Positions 5,234 to 5,730 of a stretch of DNA of 5,730 nucleotides are shown here, piece by piece. The notes below the pieces were generated by a model. That model did not search any database and was not told the origin of the DNA. It saw nothing but the letters and a program-made list of their open reading frames with translations. Where the stretch lies: the NCBI GenBank assembly GCA_002410755.1, contig DHOL01000056.1, forward strand, positions 19,252-24,981, in the 5' to 3' direction. The stretch's first letter is position 1. Every line of letters starts with the position of its first letter. The position numbers were made by a program, and so were the translations under genes. This stretch comes from Ruminococcaceae bacterium UBA5391 (GTDB lineage: Bacteria; Bacillota; Clostridia; Oscillospirales; Acutalibacteraceae).

Positions 5234-5730
5234 ATGGATCAGAATATCGTGATTGTAGGGCTTGGGCTGATTGGCGGATCGCTTGCAAAAGCGTTCCGGG
5301 CCTGCGGCGGGTTTACCGTCACCGGCATTGACCGTGACGGGGCCGTGCTGCGCAAGGCACTTGAAACCGGCGCCATCGACCGGGCTGGCTCGGAAGAGGA
5401 CATCCGCCTGGCGGATATCCTGTACCTGTGCCTTTACCCGCAGGCCGACGTGGATTTTACGCGGGAACACCGGAAAGTAATCCGCCCCGGGTGCCTTGTA
5501 ACAGACACCTGCGGCATCAAGTCCTGGCTTTGCCCACGCATGACTGCTCTTGCAAAAGAAAGCGGCTTCGTCTTTGTCGGAGGCCATCCAATGGCAGGGA
5601 AGGAAAAAAACGGATTTGACCAAAGCGACGGCACTCTCTTCCGCGGGGCAAGCTATATTCTCGTGCCATGCGGCGCACCGCACAGGGACGTGGAGCGCCT
5701 GGAAGCCGTCGCACTGAAGCTCGGCTTTTC
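5234..5730 (+). CDS. tyrA: Prephenate dehydrogenase, N-terminal part (cut by right edge)
   Basis: This enzyme oxidatively decarboxylates prephenate to 4-hydroxyphenylpyruvate with NAD(P), the committed step to tyrosine. 165 codons are present; the helical dimerisation domain is missing because the window ends. The start MDQNIVIVGLGLIGGSLAKA contains the Rossmann loop GLGLIGGS (9-16). Asp33 at the end of the second strand suggests NAD rather than NADP. GHPMAGKEKNGF (117-128) holds His118, equivalent to the catalytic histidine of the family. The motif normally containing a serine before the conserved lysine reads DTCGIK (91-96). The ATG has GAGG nine bases upstream. It follows aroF by 47 bases with no terminator between, so it is probably part of the aro operon. 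No chorismate mutase or prephenate dehydratase domain precedes it. An ACT domain at the missing end is possible but cannot be seen. Confidence 0.96.
   Translation, partial: MDQNIVIVGLGLIGGSLAKAFRACGGFTVTGIDRDGAVLRKALETGAIDRAGSEEDIRLADILYLCLYPQADVDFTREHRKVIRPGCLVTDTCGIKSWLCPRMTALAKESGFVFVGGHPMAGKEKNGFDQSDGTLFRGASYILVPCGAPHRDVERLEAVALKLGF

Overview
The window looks like chromosomal DNA from a Gram-positive anaerobe of the class Clostridia, plausibly Oscillospiraceae/Ruminococcaceae. The grounds are strong AGGAGG-type ribosome binding sites, non-ATG starts on key genes, a PadR/DUF1700 pair, a type 3 prolyl-tRNA synthetase and a fused shikimate dehydrogenase-kinase. The taxonomic placement is inference. 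Nothing in the window points to a phage, transposon, CRISPR array, rRNA or tRNA.

Left part (1-677, minus strand). A PadR-family repressor gene is followed by an overlapping DUF1700/HAAS-domain gene that runs off the left edge. The PadR promoter is close to perfect consensus. It is overlaid by a flawless 12-bp inverted repeat, which is the likely autoregulatory operator. Just upstream lies the intrinsic terminator of the next transcription unit.

Middle part (734-2766, minus strand). Two single-gene units are seen: proS (prolyl-tRNA synthetase, bacterial type 3/archaeal-like, without the editing insertion) and acpP (acyl carrier protein). Each has its own recognisable promoter and hairpin-plus-U-tract terminator. 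The proS leader holds a small GC-rich hairpin with nested direct repeats and no T-box.

Right part (2802-5730, plus strand). This is an aromatic amino acid operon, divergent from acpP: a fused aroE-aroK (steps 4 and 5 of the shikimate pathway in one 451-residue chain, GTG start), aroF (DAHP synthase type I-beta, step 1, TTG start, with an N-terminal ferredoxin-like regulatory domain) and the start of tyrA (prephenate dehydrogenase, cut by the right edge). Together they cover entry to the pathway, two central steps and the committed step to tyrosine. The remaining shikimate genes may follow downstream.

No wholly undescribed system was found. The most unusual items are the AroE-AroK fusion, the PadR operator/promoter overlay and the structured proS leader.
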